Positions 8,479 to 16,957 of a stretch of 64,000 nucleotides of DNA are shown one piece after another. This stretch comes from Streptomyces sp. NBC_01264 (GTDB lineage Bacteria > Actinomycetota > Actinomycetes > Streptomycetales > Streptomycetaceae), in assembly GCF_026340675.1 (NCBI RefSeq), contig NZ_JAPEOX010000002.1:248001-312000 (forward strand), written 5' to 3'. Each line of letters begins with the position of its first letter. Within the stretch, counting starts at the first letter, position 1. The notes under the pieces were generated by a model. That model did no database searches, was not told the origin of the DNA, and saw nothing but the letters and a program-made list of their open reading frames with translations. The position numbers were made by a program, and so were the translations under genes.

Positions 8479-10527
8479 ATGATCCCGTCCGTCCTGCGCA
8501 GCCCGGCCCGCCTCAAGGGCGTGACCGCAGCCCTCGTGTTTCTGCTCTGTCTCGCCGTCACCCTGGGCATCGTCATCGGCGGACCGCAGGCATCGGCGGA
8601 GGCCTCGGCGCAGGTGCAGCGGTCCGCCACCGTGGCTTCCCTCTCCACCGGCCCCACCAGGGTCGTGCAGATCGTCGCGCACCCGGACGACGACCTCTTC
8701 TTCATGAATCCCGACATCCAGCAAGCGGTCTCCGAGGGGATCCCGGTGACGTCCGTCTACCTCACCTCCGGTGAGAGCGACGGCGTCAACATGAACAGCA
8801 CCGGCATCGCGGCCCTGCACCGGGAAGGACTCGCACCCGTCGCCGACCGTCCTCTGTACGCCGAGGCACGGCAGAACGGCATCCGCGCGGCCTACGCCCT
8901 GATGGCCACCGGCATACGCACCAGCCCCTGGCAGCGCACGGTCATCGCCACCGCGGGCGGTGGGCAGGCGGAGCTCGACGTCCTGCGGGCGAAGCCGTCC
9001 GTGCAGCTCGTCTGGCTCGAGATGAAGGAAGCGGGGTCCGTCAGCGGGTACGCACCTGTGAGCCTGCACGGCCTGTGGGACGGCGTCACCCGCCGGATCC
9101 CGTCCCTCCTCACCACCGGCACCCCCGTCCGCAAGCCGTTCTCGTACACCCGGAACCAGGTCGTCTCCACCCTCGTCGGGGTGCTCGAGCGGTACCGGCC
9201 CACCCTGGTCCGGACCCAGGACCCCACCCCCGGCAAGTACCCCAACGCCGACCATCAGGACCACGTCTACGGCGCACGATTCGTCCAGGCGGCCCTCGCA
9301 CGGTACGCGGCCGCGGTTCCCTTCGGGCAGCGGCCGCACTTCACGGTGGAGAACTACCTGGGCTACCAGACCCACAACTACGCCGAGGTGCTGGATGCGC
9401 CCGCCGCCGGGCGGAAGCTGCGCACTCTCGCCGCGTACGCCTGGAGCAACGGCATCGACGACTGCGGCAGTCCCGCGGGCTGCGGAGACCGGAAGCTGGC
9501 CACGGGCATCGGCGAGTACCACTGGGCCGACGACATCCGCTACGCCCGCGGCGGCAGCACGTCCTGGCTGGCTGCCGGCCCGGACGGTACGACCTGGGCC
9601 TTCTCGGTGCTCGACGGGCAGCTGGCCGTCTGGCACGGCACCGCCGGGGGCGCCTGGAGCGACGCGCGGCTGCTGCCGGGTACGGGAATCGACCAGGGCG
9701 CCGACGCGGTCACCCTGCCCGACGGGAGGATCGCCGTGTTCGCCACCCGTACGGACCTGGGTGCGACCGCCGCGGACTACAGCCGTCAGGTCGTGTACAC
9801 GGTCCAGGAGACCCCTGGCGGTGAAGGCTTCTCGCCCTGGCAGTCCCTCGGGGCACCCGCCACGGACAACGTGAACGGCACCCTCGACTTCAGTGCCCCC
9901 GCGGCTGCCGTGGGCCCGGACGGCCGGCTGAGCGTCTACGTGCGTGACGGAAACTACACCCTGCGCGGCCGTACCCAGACCGCAGACGGTTCGTGGACCC
10001 CTTGGGAATTCCTCGGCGGAAGGGGGCTCGCCGGTGACCCGGTGACCGCCACCGCCGCGGACGGCACGCGCTTCCTCTTCGCCGCCACCGCCACCTCGGT
10101 GACGGCATGGACTTCGCAGGGGCCGGACGGGGAACTCGGTTCCGCCGTCGCCACCGGTCTGCCCGCCACGACGCTGCCGCTGACCGCCGCGCCGAGCGGT
10201 GAAGGTGTCGGCCTCTGGTTCCGTGAGCCCGTCTCGGGCGATGTCCTGCGGACAGAGGCGACGACGGGACCGGAGGGGCTCCAGCTGTCCCCCGTCACCG
10301 GCGCGGGTGGCGGAGCCGGGGGCTACGGTCCGACCGCCGCGTGCGCCGACGGCGTCACCGCCCGCGGGGCGGGCGGTTTCCTCGGCGAGGGGAACGCGAG
10401 CGGCCGCTCGTGGAGCCGTAGCCCCCTGCCCTTCGTCGGCGGACCCGCCGATGTCTGCCGGGCCGCAGGCCCCACGGTGGGGGTGGTCGGGTGGGACGCC
10501 CGGCTGCACGTGGCGTACTCCGCCTGA
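8479..10527 (+). CDS. Secreted PIG-L (LmbE) deacetylase with C-terminal propeller-like domain
   Basis: A 682-aa protein with an N-terminal membrane/signal segment (about residues 13-35). A PIG-L N-acetylglycosamine deacetylase-type domain follows, from VQIVAHPDDDLFFMNPDI near residue 65; AHPDD carries the zinc-binding His and Asp and the catalytic Asp. Further ligands are likely in NADHQDHVYGARF near residue 260. From about residue 360 come repeated units around TSWLAAGPDGTTWAFSVLDG and AVGPDGRLSVYVRDG, which look like a beta-propeller of the PLL/lectin type and suggest glycan binding. Outside the cell it would deacetylate a sugar. The ATG at 8479 has GGAGGA nearby. A paralogue with a different lectin tail is at 24391. 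Confidence 0.85.
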   Translation: MIPSVLRSPARLKGVTAALVFLLCLAVTLGIVIGGPQASAEASAQVQRSATVASLSTGPTRVVQIVAHPDDDLFFMNPDIQQAVSEGIPVTSVYLTSGESDGVNMNSTGIAALHREGLAPVADRPLYAEARQNGIRAAYALMATGIRTSPWQRTVIATAGGGQAELDVLRAKPSVQLVWLEMKEAGSVSGYAPVSLHGLWDGVTRRIPSLLTTGTPVRKPFSYTRNQVVSTLVGVLERYRPTLVRTQDPTPGKYPNADHQDHVYGARFVQAALARYAAAVPFGQRPHFTVENYLGYQTHNYAEVLDAPAAGRKLRTLAAYAWSNGIDDCGSPAGCGDRKLATGIGEYHWADDIRYARGGSTSWLAAGPDGTTWAFSVLDGQLAVWHGTAGGAWSDARLLPGTGIDQGADAVTLPDGRIAVFATRTDLGATAADYSRQVVYTVQETPGGEGFSPWQSLGAPATDNVNGTLDFSAPAAAVGPDGRLSVYVRDGNYTLRGRTQTADGSWTPWEFLGGRGLAGDPVTATAADGTRFLFAATATSVTAWTSQGPDGELGSAVATGLPATTLPLTAAPSGEGVGLWFREPVSGDVLRTEATTGPEGLQLSPVTGAGGGAGGYGPTAACADGVTARGAGGFLGEGNASGRSWSRSPLPFVGGPADVCRAAGPTVGVVGWDARLHVAYSA

Positions 10528-10632
10528 TGGTGTCGGCGGATGGGCCGCCTGCTCCACCGATCGGCGTATGAAACCGGCCTCGGGTGCCGCGTACAACAGA
10601 AGGACGTTGTCTCACCGAAGGGCGGAACGGAC

Positions 10633-10833
10633 ATGATGCCGGAATACGGATTCGCAGGTCAGGGTCAGGAAAACGGGGCCGGTCAGATGCCGGCCGGGGC
10701 GCCGTCCACGCGCCCGGCGGCCGGGGGCCTTCCCGCCGGTGACCCCCACCGGATCGCGGTCGACACGGCCTACGACTTCGTGATCGAGTCGTACGGTGTG
10801 GGCCCGGCCGCAGTGGCCGCCCTGGCGGGCTGA
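10633..10833 (+). CDS. Small ORF, 66 aa, possible peptide
   Basis: The ATG at 10633 (or 10636) has a weak GAAGGG-type site upstream. The product has a disordered Gly/Pro/Gln-rich N-terminal half and then a conserved-looking ordered tail (HRIAVDTAYDFVIESYG then VGPAAVAALAG). This layout, flexible front and compact tail, recalls small precursor or anchor peptides, but no modifying enzyme lies beside it. It sits between the PIG-L gene and the convergent SnoaL-like gene, stopping 5 nt before the end of the latter. Function unknown. Confidence 0.45.
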   Translation: MMPEYGFAGQGQENGAGQMPAGAPSTRPAAGGLPAGDPHRIAVDTAYDFVIESYGVGPAAVAALAG

Positions 10834-10838
10834 CGGCA

Positions 10839-11714
10839 TCAGGCCGCGGGGATGCGCGGCACCGGAACGAGCGGCTCGTTCCTGCTGCGGACGAGGCGGC
10901 AGTACCGTTCGCCCGTGTCGCGGAGGGTCCAGTCGTAGCGCAGACGTGCGGCCACGGGTTCCCCGGTGGCGGTGGCGCCGTTCCAGTCGAGGTCCATGCC
11001 CACGGTGTAGAGCCCGTCCTGGGCCGTGACCACCTGGAACCCCTCGACCGTGTGCCGGCTGGTGCCGGCCGCCAGCCGCTGCGAGGACTCCGCGAGCCAC
11101 CGCGCCAGCTCACCGCGGCTCGTGACCGTCGCCGTGCCGAGCACGAGGTCGAGCTCGCCGTCCGGCCCCAGGAACTCGTCGTAGGCACTCCCACCCAGGT
11201 CGGGGGCCTCCACCAGGGACAGGAAGCGGTGGATGACGGAGAGCGCCCGGTTCGCCGGGTAGGCGTCGGTGAAGGTCCCTTCCGCGGACCGGTCCGCCAC
11301 CGTCATCTTCAGCGTGGTGAAGAGCGGCTCGAAGTCCGCCGAGCCGATCAGTTCGCCTTCGTAGGCGATCGTCGCGCGCGTGGTCCGGCCCGATGCGTCC
11401 AGGCGCTCGTAGTGGACCTCGGCGTCGAGCCTCAGGTGGTCCGGGTCGATCTCGGTGACCGCCAGGTGTCGTACGTGGTGGGCGTGCCGCTCCTCGGCCC
11501 CGTACGCGGTGATGCCCTCCCGGTACGCATCGCGGCTGGTGATCCGCCGGCCGTCGGCGGTGGTGATCTCGAACCGGTCGGCGAAGAGCCGGAGCTGGCG
11601 CTCCACGCGCTCGGCATCGCGGGGACGCTCGTAGAGCTGGAACCAGCGGTGGAACTGTGCGGTCGCCGCGTGCCGGCGACGGGACAGACGGTGCGGGGCT
11701 GAAGGGTCGTTCAC
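10839..11714 (-). CDS. Tandem SnoaL/NTF2-like domain protein
   Basis: A 291-aa protein made of two NTF2-like halves. The first is about residues 10-140 (FHRWFQLYERPRDAERVERQ, then FEITTADGRRITSRDAYREG), the second about 150-285 (VIHRFLSLVEAP, then ELDLVLGTATVTSRGELARW). Each half has the cone-shaped NTF2 pattern of N-terminal helices and a curved sheet, as in SnoaL cyclases and limonene epoxide hydrolases; catalytic residues cannot be assigned. The GTG at 11714 has a perfect AAGGAGG at 6-nt spacing, so I prefer it to the ATG at 11744. Divergent from the kinase gene at 11895. Confidence 0.75.
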   Translation of the reverse strand: MNDPSAPHRLSRRRHAATAQFHRWFQLYERPRDAERVERQLRLFADRFEITTADGRRITSRDAYREGITAYGAEERHAHHVRHLAVTEIDPDHLRLDAEVHYERLDASGRTTRATIAYEGELIGSADFEPLFTTLKMTVADRSAEGTFTDAYPANRALSVIHRFLSLVEAPDLGGSAYDEFLGPDGELDLVLGTATVTSRGELARWLAESSQRLAAGTSRHTVEGFQVVTAQDGLYTVGMDLDWNGATATGEPVAARLRYDWTLRDTGERYCRLVRSRNEPLVPVPRIPAA

Positions 11715-11894
11715 GGAGGGCCTCCTTGGGGATGCGGACCGCACCCGTGTCTACCGGACCGTGCGGCCGGGCCACTCGCCCGATCGGCCGGGAATCGGTC
11801 TAGGCCCTCCACCGCCCGCTGCCCGGCGACGGCCGAGTTGCGGTTGGCGCAAGGGGAGCAATGCTGGGGAGAGACGCGATAGGGGCAATGGATC

Positions 11895-13211
11895 ATGGCA
11901 CCGTTCAGCCGTCCTTCCCACCCGGAGTCGTTCCCGAGGGACCTGCCGAGTCCACCCGAACTCGTCATTCGGGTGCAGCGGCGGCTCGCCCTCCAGACGC
12001 AATGCCTGTTCAGGATCGCCGTCATCCTCTTCCTCGGGCTGGAGCTCTGGCTCTTCCCGCCCCGGGAACGCACGGCGGCATCGATCGCGGTCGTGTCCGC
12101 CTACGCGGTGTGGGCCGTACTCCTCTGGGTGCTGGCGGCGAAGCGGCGGCTCGGCATCCAAGCGGTCTGGTGGACGGTCATCCTCGACCTCGTCGCCCTG
12201 ACGGCGCTGCTGGCCGTGTCCGGAACGTTCTCGGACACCTCGTGGTCCTCCCCCCTGATGGACGACGCCCTGGCACTCGTACCGATCATGGCCTCCTTCC
12301 AGTTCCTGGCACGCTTCACTCTGGCGATCACCCTCTGCGCCGCCACCCTGTACGTCGTCGGTATCAGCGTCGGGCAGAGCCGCGCCGACCCGTACTGGGA
12401 CTACACGGGCGCCCACGCCCTGTTCATCCTGTTGCTGGGTGCGGGATGCGCCCTGCTGTCCAGGGTGCAGCGCAAGCGCGTCAGGCTGATCGGGTCCCTC
12501 TTCCACCACCGGGCCTGGCTCCTCGCGCGTGTCATGGATGCCGAGGAACGCGAGCGTGACGGGCTCGCGGAAGCGCTGCACGACGGTGCCCTGCAGACGG
12601 TGCTGGCCGCCCGGCACGACATCGAAGAAGCCGTCGCGGATCACCCCAGCGATGCCCTGTTGCGTGCCGAGAGGGCTCTGGAGGACGCCACCGCGCAGCT
12701 CCGCTCGACCGTCACCTCCCTCCACTCCGAGATCCTCGATTCGCAGGGCATCGCCGTCGCCCTGCGCTATCTCGCCGAGCGCACGGCGCAGCGCTCGGGG
12801 CTCGACGTCCGCGTCGAATGCGAGATCGCCACGGCCGGGGCGGCGGACAGGATGCTGCACAGGACCGCTGTCGAGCTGCTGAACAACGTGGTCAAGCACG
12901 CCCGGGCGACTGTGGCCCAGATTCGGCTGAGTTCACCCAAGGAGGGCTGGGCCCGACTCGAGGTCTCCGACGACGGCATCGGGATCACCTCGGGGACCCT
13001 GCGCGAGAAGGCGGAATCGGGACACCTGGGTCTCAGCTCGCACCGCGGCCGGATCGAAGGAGCCGGGGGCGCCTTCACCCTGAGCAACAACGTTCCCTCG
13101 GGCACCTCGGCCGAGGTGCTGGTCCCCATGGACCAGAGCGATTTCGAGGGGCCCCCGCTGTCCGCCCTCATCGAGGAGGAGCGGCGTTCCGGGATGCGGT
13201 CGTGGATCTGA
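11895..13211 (+). CDS. Orphan membrane sensor histidine kinase
   Basis: A 438-aa protein with about five or six N-terminal transmembrane helices (residues 40-190). A dimerisation helix follows with EERERDGLAEALHDGALQ, where His229 is the phospho-acceptor of the NarL-type (HisKA_3-like) class, then a GHKL ATPase domain: N box ELLNNVVKHA, G1 VSDDGIGI, G2 GHLGLSSHRGRIEGAGG. No response regulator gene is adjacent. A paralogue with the same layout and the same LHDGALQ box is at 51299. The ATG at 11895 was chosen from the frame; a good ribosome site is not obvious. Confidence 0.88.
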   Translation: MAPFSRPSHPESFPRDLPSPPELVIRVQRRLALQTQCLFRIAVILFLGLELWLFPPRERTAASIAVVSAYAVWAVLLWVLAAKRRLGIQAVWWTVILDLVALTALLAVSGTFSDTSWSSPLMDDALALVPIMASFQFLARFTLAITLCAATLYVVGISVGQSRADPYWDYTGAHALFILLLGAGCALLSRVQRKRVRLIGSLFHHRAWLLARVMDAEERERDGLAEALHDGALQTVLAARHDIEEAVADHPSDALLRAERALEDATAQLRSTVTSLHSEILDSQGIAVALRYLAERTAQRSGLDVRVECEIATAGAADRMLHRTAVELLNNVVKHARATVAQIRLSSPKEGWARLEVSDDGIGITSGTLREKAESGHLGLSSHRGRIEGAGGAFTLSNNVPSGTSAEVLVPMDQSDFEGPPLSALIEEERRSGMRSWI

Positions 13212-13275
13212 TGCGAGGGGCGGCGGCCGCCGACGGGACCTGCGAGCCGCCGGTCCCGGTGCGCAGTGCGTGGTG

Positions 13276-13318
13276 CGGTCCGCGCAGGAGGCTGTCCTTG
13301 GTTCTCCTGCGCGGACCG
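13276..13318. terminator. Hairpin after the histidine kinase gene
   Basis: Perfect 15-bp arms (CGGTCCGCGCAGGAG and its complement) with a 13-nt loop, 64 nt past the kinase stop codon. No T-run follows, as is usual in Streptomyces. Confidence 0.75.
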
Positions 13319-13802
13319 TCCGTCCGGCCCGGGGCCCGTGCGGACCCGGCCGGGGAGGCGGCGCTCCGGCGCCATTGACGGGCGCTCCCCGCAAAGAGGC
13401 TAACCACGCGAACCCGCGTGGTGCGGTGGCCGGAGCGGATGGTGCCCGTTGAGCACTCCGGTCCGCCCGTTCGCGCGTGGCCAGATCCTCGTGAGGGGCC
13501 GGACCATCCGGGGTCCCCCGGCCGGCGCACGGGGACTAGACCTTCGGACCGTTCCGCCGCCACGGCTCCCCATGGCGGCTGCGCCCCCTCTAGGGTCGAC
13601 GACAGCCGACCGGGATCCGGTCGAGGTACTCCGCGTGGGGGTCCCGGTCGGCGCCACAGGTGGCCGTTCCCATGGGTGACGGACGGCCACGGCGCACGAA
13701 GCGGCACGCCCCGTCACTCCCCCCTGATGGTGGGCCGCTTCCCGCCTCGCCGGGTCCCCTCTCCCCCGAAGGAGGGGGCCCGGCCCCTCCCCGGCCACGC
13801 CG
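13319..13802. other. Convergent intergenic region, about 480 nt
   Basis: It lies between the kinase terminator and the end of the 388-aa gene on the other strand. Several open frames cross it, but all are Arg/Pro/Gly-rich and lack ribosome sites. I see no gene in it. Confidence 0.45.
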
Positions 13803-14969
13803 TCACTGGACGGAGCAGCCGGGATTCCAGTTGCTGCGCGGCACGTCCCATTCGGTCACCGGGTCCCCTTCGCCCGCCGGCCCCCCGGCGGGCCCCATGG
13901 TCCCGGCGTCGAAGACCTTGAACGTGTCGAAGCCCCACTTCGTGTGCCAGTCGGCGAGCTCCAGGGAACCGATGATTTTCTGATGCCCGCCGCCCAGACC
14001 GATGTCGATGTAGCTGAGTTCTCCTGCGCGGCAGATCACCGTGACGCCGTGGCCCACGTTCAGCTTGCGGCCGGTCATCTCCACGATCCAGATGCCACCG
14101 TCCCGTGCGTTGGCCTCGATGTGCCTCCGCAGCGCGCCGTGGCCCTTGAGTGTCACCCCCGTACCGTAGGTCTCGGCCGTGCCGGACTCCGTGTACCGGT
14201 AGCGGGGGCCGGGGACCCGGGTGGGGAGCGTCGCCGTTCCCTTGAGACTGGCGACCACGCTGTGGTTGAGGAGCGCGCATCCGCCGCCCTCGAAGCCGAG
14301 GTCCAGGGACTTCTTCCTGATGGTTCCGGCGATCAGCTCCGGTGATCCCCATAGTGCAGGGTGGGGCTCCGCGACGGGAGCGCAGTTCTCCAGCAGGTAC
14401 ACCTCCGCCTCCGTCACCTGCCAGGAGTCGACCAGCTCCTCGAGCCACTCGTGCAGGCCGCGCACGGTGCCCCGCACCGCGGTGAAGTACGTCTCCAGCA
14501 CCGGCCAGGCGAACTCCTCCCAGAGGGTCCTTGCGTCGGCGTCGCGTTCGAGTTCGAGGCAGGCCTCCATGACCCTTTCCGCAACGGTGTCGCACGCGAA
14601 CGCGGAAGCCTGGGCCATGTCGCGGAGCCGGCGCAGGGCGGCGCGCGTCTCCGTCTGACTGTCCGAGGACGTGTGCGGGCTCTGCGCCAGCCCGTGCAGG
14701 AAGAGCGAGACGGGCTGGAAGGACTCCTGCCAGGCGTAACCGTTCAGCGGGGTGAGTCCGGTCCACCAGGCGCCGCATTCCCAGAAGTCGCGCAGGATCC
14801 CCTGCACGGATTCGGCCGCTTGCGGCTGCGTGTCGGGGTGGAGCAGCGACGTGCCGCTGGACCAGGTGTCGAGTGCCACCTTGAGCCGGTCGTACTCGGT
14901 CCAGTGCTCGTCGAGCCGGGTCCACCAGAAGGCGGCGAGTCGTTGGTGTCGAGAACTGAATCGGGGCAT
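13803..14969 (-). CDS. Hypothetical protein, 388 aa
   Basis: Not recognised. The N-terminal 190 residues are helical and Trp-rich (AFWWTRLDEHW, ECGAWWTGLTPLNGYAW). The C-terminal 200 are richer in strand and glycine (GLGGGHQKIIGS, GGIWIVEMTGRKLNVGHGV), ending in SNWNPGCSVQ. No signal peptide or membrane helix is seen. The ATG at 14969 (MPRFSSRHQR) has GAGG at a good distance; an ATG at 14981 overlaps that site and is less likely. It lies downstream of the 2-oxoacid operon on the same strand with a 114-nt gap, so it may be its last gene, but this is not shown. Confidence 0.7.
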   Translation of the reverse strand: MPRFSSRHQRLAAFWWTRLDEHWTEYDRLKVALDTWSSGTSLLHPDTQPQAAESVQGILRDFWECGAWWTGLTPLNGYAWQESFQPVSLFLHGLAQSPHTSSDSQTETRAALRRLRDMAQASAFACDTVAERVMEACLELERDADARTLWEEFAWPVLETYFTAVRGTVRGLHEWLEELVDSWQVTEAEVYLLENCAPVAEPHPALWGSPELIAGTIRKKSLDLGFEGGGCALLNHSVVASLKGTATLPTRVPGPRYRYTESGTAETYGTGVTLKGHGALRRHIEANARDGGIWIVEMTGRKLNVGHGVTVICRAGELSYIDIGLGGGHQKIIGSLELADWHTKWGFDTFKVFDAGTMGPAGGPAGEGDPVTEWDVPRSNWNPGCSVQ

Positions 14970-15083
14970 GGGCCACCTCACTGGTCGGGGTTCTGCGGGG
15001 CAGCCTGCCGTGGACGCGAGGGATGAGGAGCGGCTCGGGGGCCAGGCGATGGGGCAGAACCACGTGCCCGCGCCATCCCGCCC

Positions 15084-16613
15084 CTACCCGCGGTTCCCCG
15101 GCCCGGGGGGCGGGGGCGGTGCGGTCTCCTGGAGCATCGCGCGGATCCACTGCCGCCTGGGCTGTCCCGTGGCCGCGGTGCGCGGGAGGGTGCGCGCCAC
15201 GCGCAGCAGGCGGGGGTGCTTGTGCGCGGCGAGGTTTCCCCGCAGGTAGCGGCGCAGTTCGTCCAGGTCCGGCGGTTCGGCTTCCGGGTCCTGCGGTACG
15301 AGCAGGCAGGCGACGACCTCGCCCCATACCGGATCCGGCAGCCCGACCACGGCGGCGTCCGCCACCGCCGGATGCGCGGTGATGGCGGCTTCCACCTCGG
15401 CGGGGGCGACCGTCTCGCCTCCGGTCCTGATCAGGTCCCCGGTCCTGCCGACGAGGGTGATCCGCCCTGCGCCGTCGAGTCGTGCCAGGTCGCCCGTGCG
15501 GTACCAGCCTTCGGTGAAGGCCGCTTCGGTGGCCTGCGGATCGTCGGCGTATCCGTGGAAGAGGAGCGGGCCTCGGACCAGCAGTTCTCCGGACGGGTCG
15601 AGGCGGATCCGTACGGACGTGCCGGGACTGCCCGCGCTCTGCGGGTGTGCGAGGAGTTCGTCGCCGCCGATGGAGGTGACGTTGCCGGCTTCGGTCGAGC
15701 CGTAGAACACGCGCAGGTGTGCGTGGGGGGCGGCGGCACGGATGGAGTCGAGGAGTGCGGGGGTGACCGCGGAGGTCCCGGTGTCGGCGAAGCGGAGCGT
15801 GGGGAGCGGTCCGGGGCCCGCCTCGAGGACGCGGTGCCAGACGGCTGGTACGCAGTAGAGGCGGGACGCCCGGTGGACGGACACGGCCTCACGGATCGCC
15901 GCGCCGTCCGCGCGCGCCAGATGGACGACGGTGTCCCGTGCCTGCCACTGCTGCAGCGAAATCGTCCACGCCGCCATGTGGAAGAGCGGGAAGGTGCACA
16001 CGGCCGCGCCGCGAGGTTCGAGCTGGGAGCCGGGGTGCGAGCGCAAAAAACCGGCCCGGTGCGAGAGGACGATGCCCTTGGGCCGGCCGGTCGATCCCGA
16101 GGTCATGAATATCGCGTGCGGGTCCGTCTCGACGAGTTCCGGGTCCTCGTAAGGCACCGTCGCCGCCGGATCCGCGGTTCCGGCGGCGGCGGCAAGCTCC
16201 CGCAGGCTCGTCACGCCGCCACCCGGCGCGACGGTGTGGAGGACCGGGCTGGTCCGCTGGCCCTCGCCCGCCACCACGAGCGCGGGACGGAGCGAGGCGA
16301 GGACTTCCGCGGCCTCGGCGGCTTCGAGGGTGCCCGCGACCGGGGCGAACACGGCTCCGAGTCTGGCCAGGGCGGCGAACAGCACGACGAGGTCCAGGTC
16401 CGTGCCGGACCAGCAGGCGACGCGGTCGCCCCGGCGCAGGCCGCGGGTGTGGAGCAGGGCGGCGAGGCGGTGGGCGCGGACGTCGAGCTGCCCGAAGGTG
16501 ATCGAGCGGTCGCCCATCACCGCCGCGGCCCGGTCGGGCACCGCCCGGGCCGCGTTGGCGAAGACGTCGCCGATGAGCAGTTGATCCGGCGCGCCGATGA
16601 GGGAACGGTCCAT
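15084..16613 (-). CDS. AMP-binding acyl-CoA ligase-like protein lacking the A10 lysine
   Basis: A 509-aa ANL-superfamily protein. The P-loop is MTSGSTGRPKG (A3), A5 is VFYGSTEAGN, A7 is WYRTGDLARLDG and A8 is LVGRTGDLIRTGGETVAP. The expected end motif PRTxTGK reads LPRTAATGQPRRQ, so the lysine that contacts acyl and adenylate in the first half-reaction is glutamine here. It is the last gene of the operon, 3 nt after the cupin stop codon, and would be expected to load a carboxylic acid on CoA. The missing Lys makes adenylation doubtful; it may use a preformed adenylate or have another role. Confidence 0.85.
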   Translation of the reverse strand: MDRSLIGAPDQLLIGDVFANAARAVPDRAAAVMGDRSITFGQLDVRAHRLAALLHTRGLRRGDRVACWSGTDLDLVVLFAALARLGAVFAPVAGTLEAAEAAEVLASLRPALVVAGEGQRTSPVLHTVAPGGGVTSLRELAAAAGTADPAATVPYEDPELVETDPHAIFMTSGSTGRPKGIVLSHRAGFLRSHPGSQLEPRGAAVCTFPLFHMAAWTISLQQWQARDTVVHLARADGAAIREAVSVHRASRLYCVPAVWHRVLEAGPGPLPTLRFADTGTSAVTPALLDSIRAAAPHAHLRVFYGSTEAGNVTSIGGDELLAHPQSAGSPGTSVRIRLDPSGELLVRGPLLFHGYADDPQATEAAFTEGWYRTGDLARLDGAGRITLVGRTGDLIRTGGETVAPAEVEAAITAHPAVADAAVVGLPDPVWGEVVACLLVPQDPEAEPPDLDELRRYLRGNLAAHKHPRLLRVARTLPRTAATGQPRRQWIRAMLQETAPPPPPGPGNRG

Positions 16614-16616
16614 GCG

Positions 16617-16940
16617 TCAGGCCGGCTTGAGTTCGACGATGACCTCGAGGTAGGGACGCCGTCCGGTGTTGACTGCCGTTTCCACGCCGCCGGGGCCCAC
16701 GGGGATCACCGCTCCCGGCACCACCTCGGCGTCCAGGTACTCGCGGTACGGGCCTTCGGAGTCGGGCTCCGGACGGACGGCGATGCGGTCACCGGAGATC
16801 TGTATGAGGACGTGGTCCAGTTCGTGCCGGTGTACATCGCTGTGTTCACCCGGTGCCAGGCGCAGTTCCCAGATCCGTACCCGGTCGTTCTCGAAGAGGA
16901 TGCTGGTTCCGATACCGCCGAGTCGACGCTCTTGAGACAT
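16617..16940 (-). CDS. Cupin-domain protein
   Basis: A 107-aa single cupin. Motif 1 is GEHSDVHRHELDHVLIQISG (His-x-His plus a later His), consistent with a metal site. The ATG at 16940 has GGAGGAAG upstream. It is 17 nt from the dehydrogenase gene before it and 3 nt from the ligase gene after it, so it is clearly in the operon. Small cupins beside catabolic enzymes act as isomerases, dioxygenases or sensors; which applies here is unknown. Confidence 0.8.
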   Translation of the reverse strand: MSQERRLGGIGTSILFENDRVRIWELRLAPGEHSDVHRHELDHVLIQISGDRIAVRPEPDSEGPYREYLDAEVVPGAVIPVGPGGVETAVNTGRRPYLEVIVELKPA

Positions 16941-16957
16941 GGTCTTCCTCCCTGATG

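Noticed and set aside
7405-10596. 1063-aa open frame on the minus strand
   Set aside because: It is opposite the well-supported PIG-L gene, is Arg/Gly/Pro/Val-rich in the mirror-codon pattern and lacks any domain; a G+C artefact.
11895-13211. A complete two-component system
   Set aside because: No response regulator gene lies on either side of this kinase or of its paralogue at 51299.
13212-13802. Possible small genes between the kinase and the 388-aa gene
   Set aside because: All frames have unnatural composition, and the region contains the kinase terminator.
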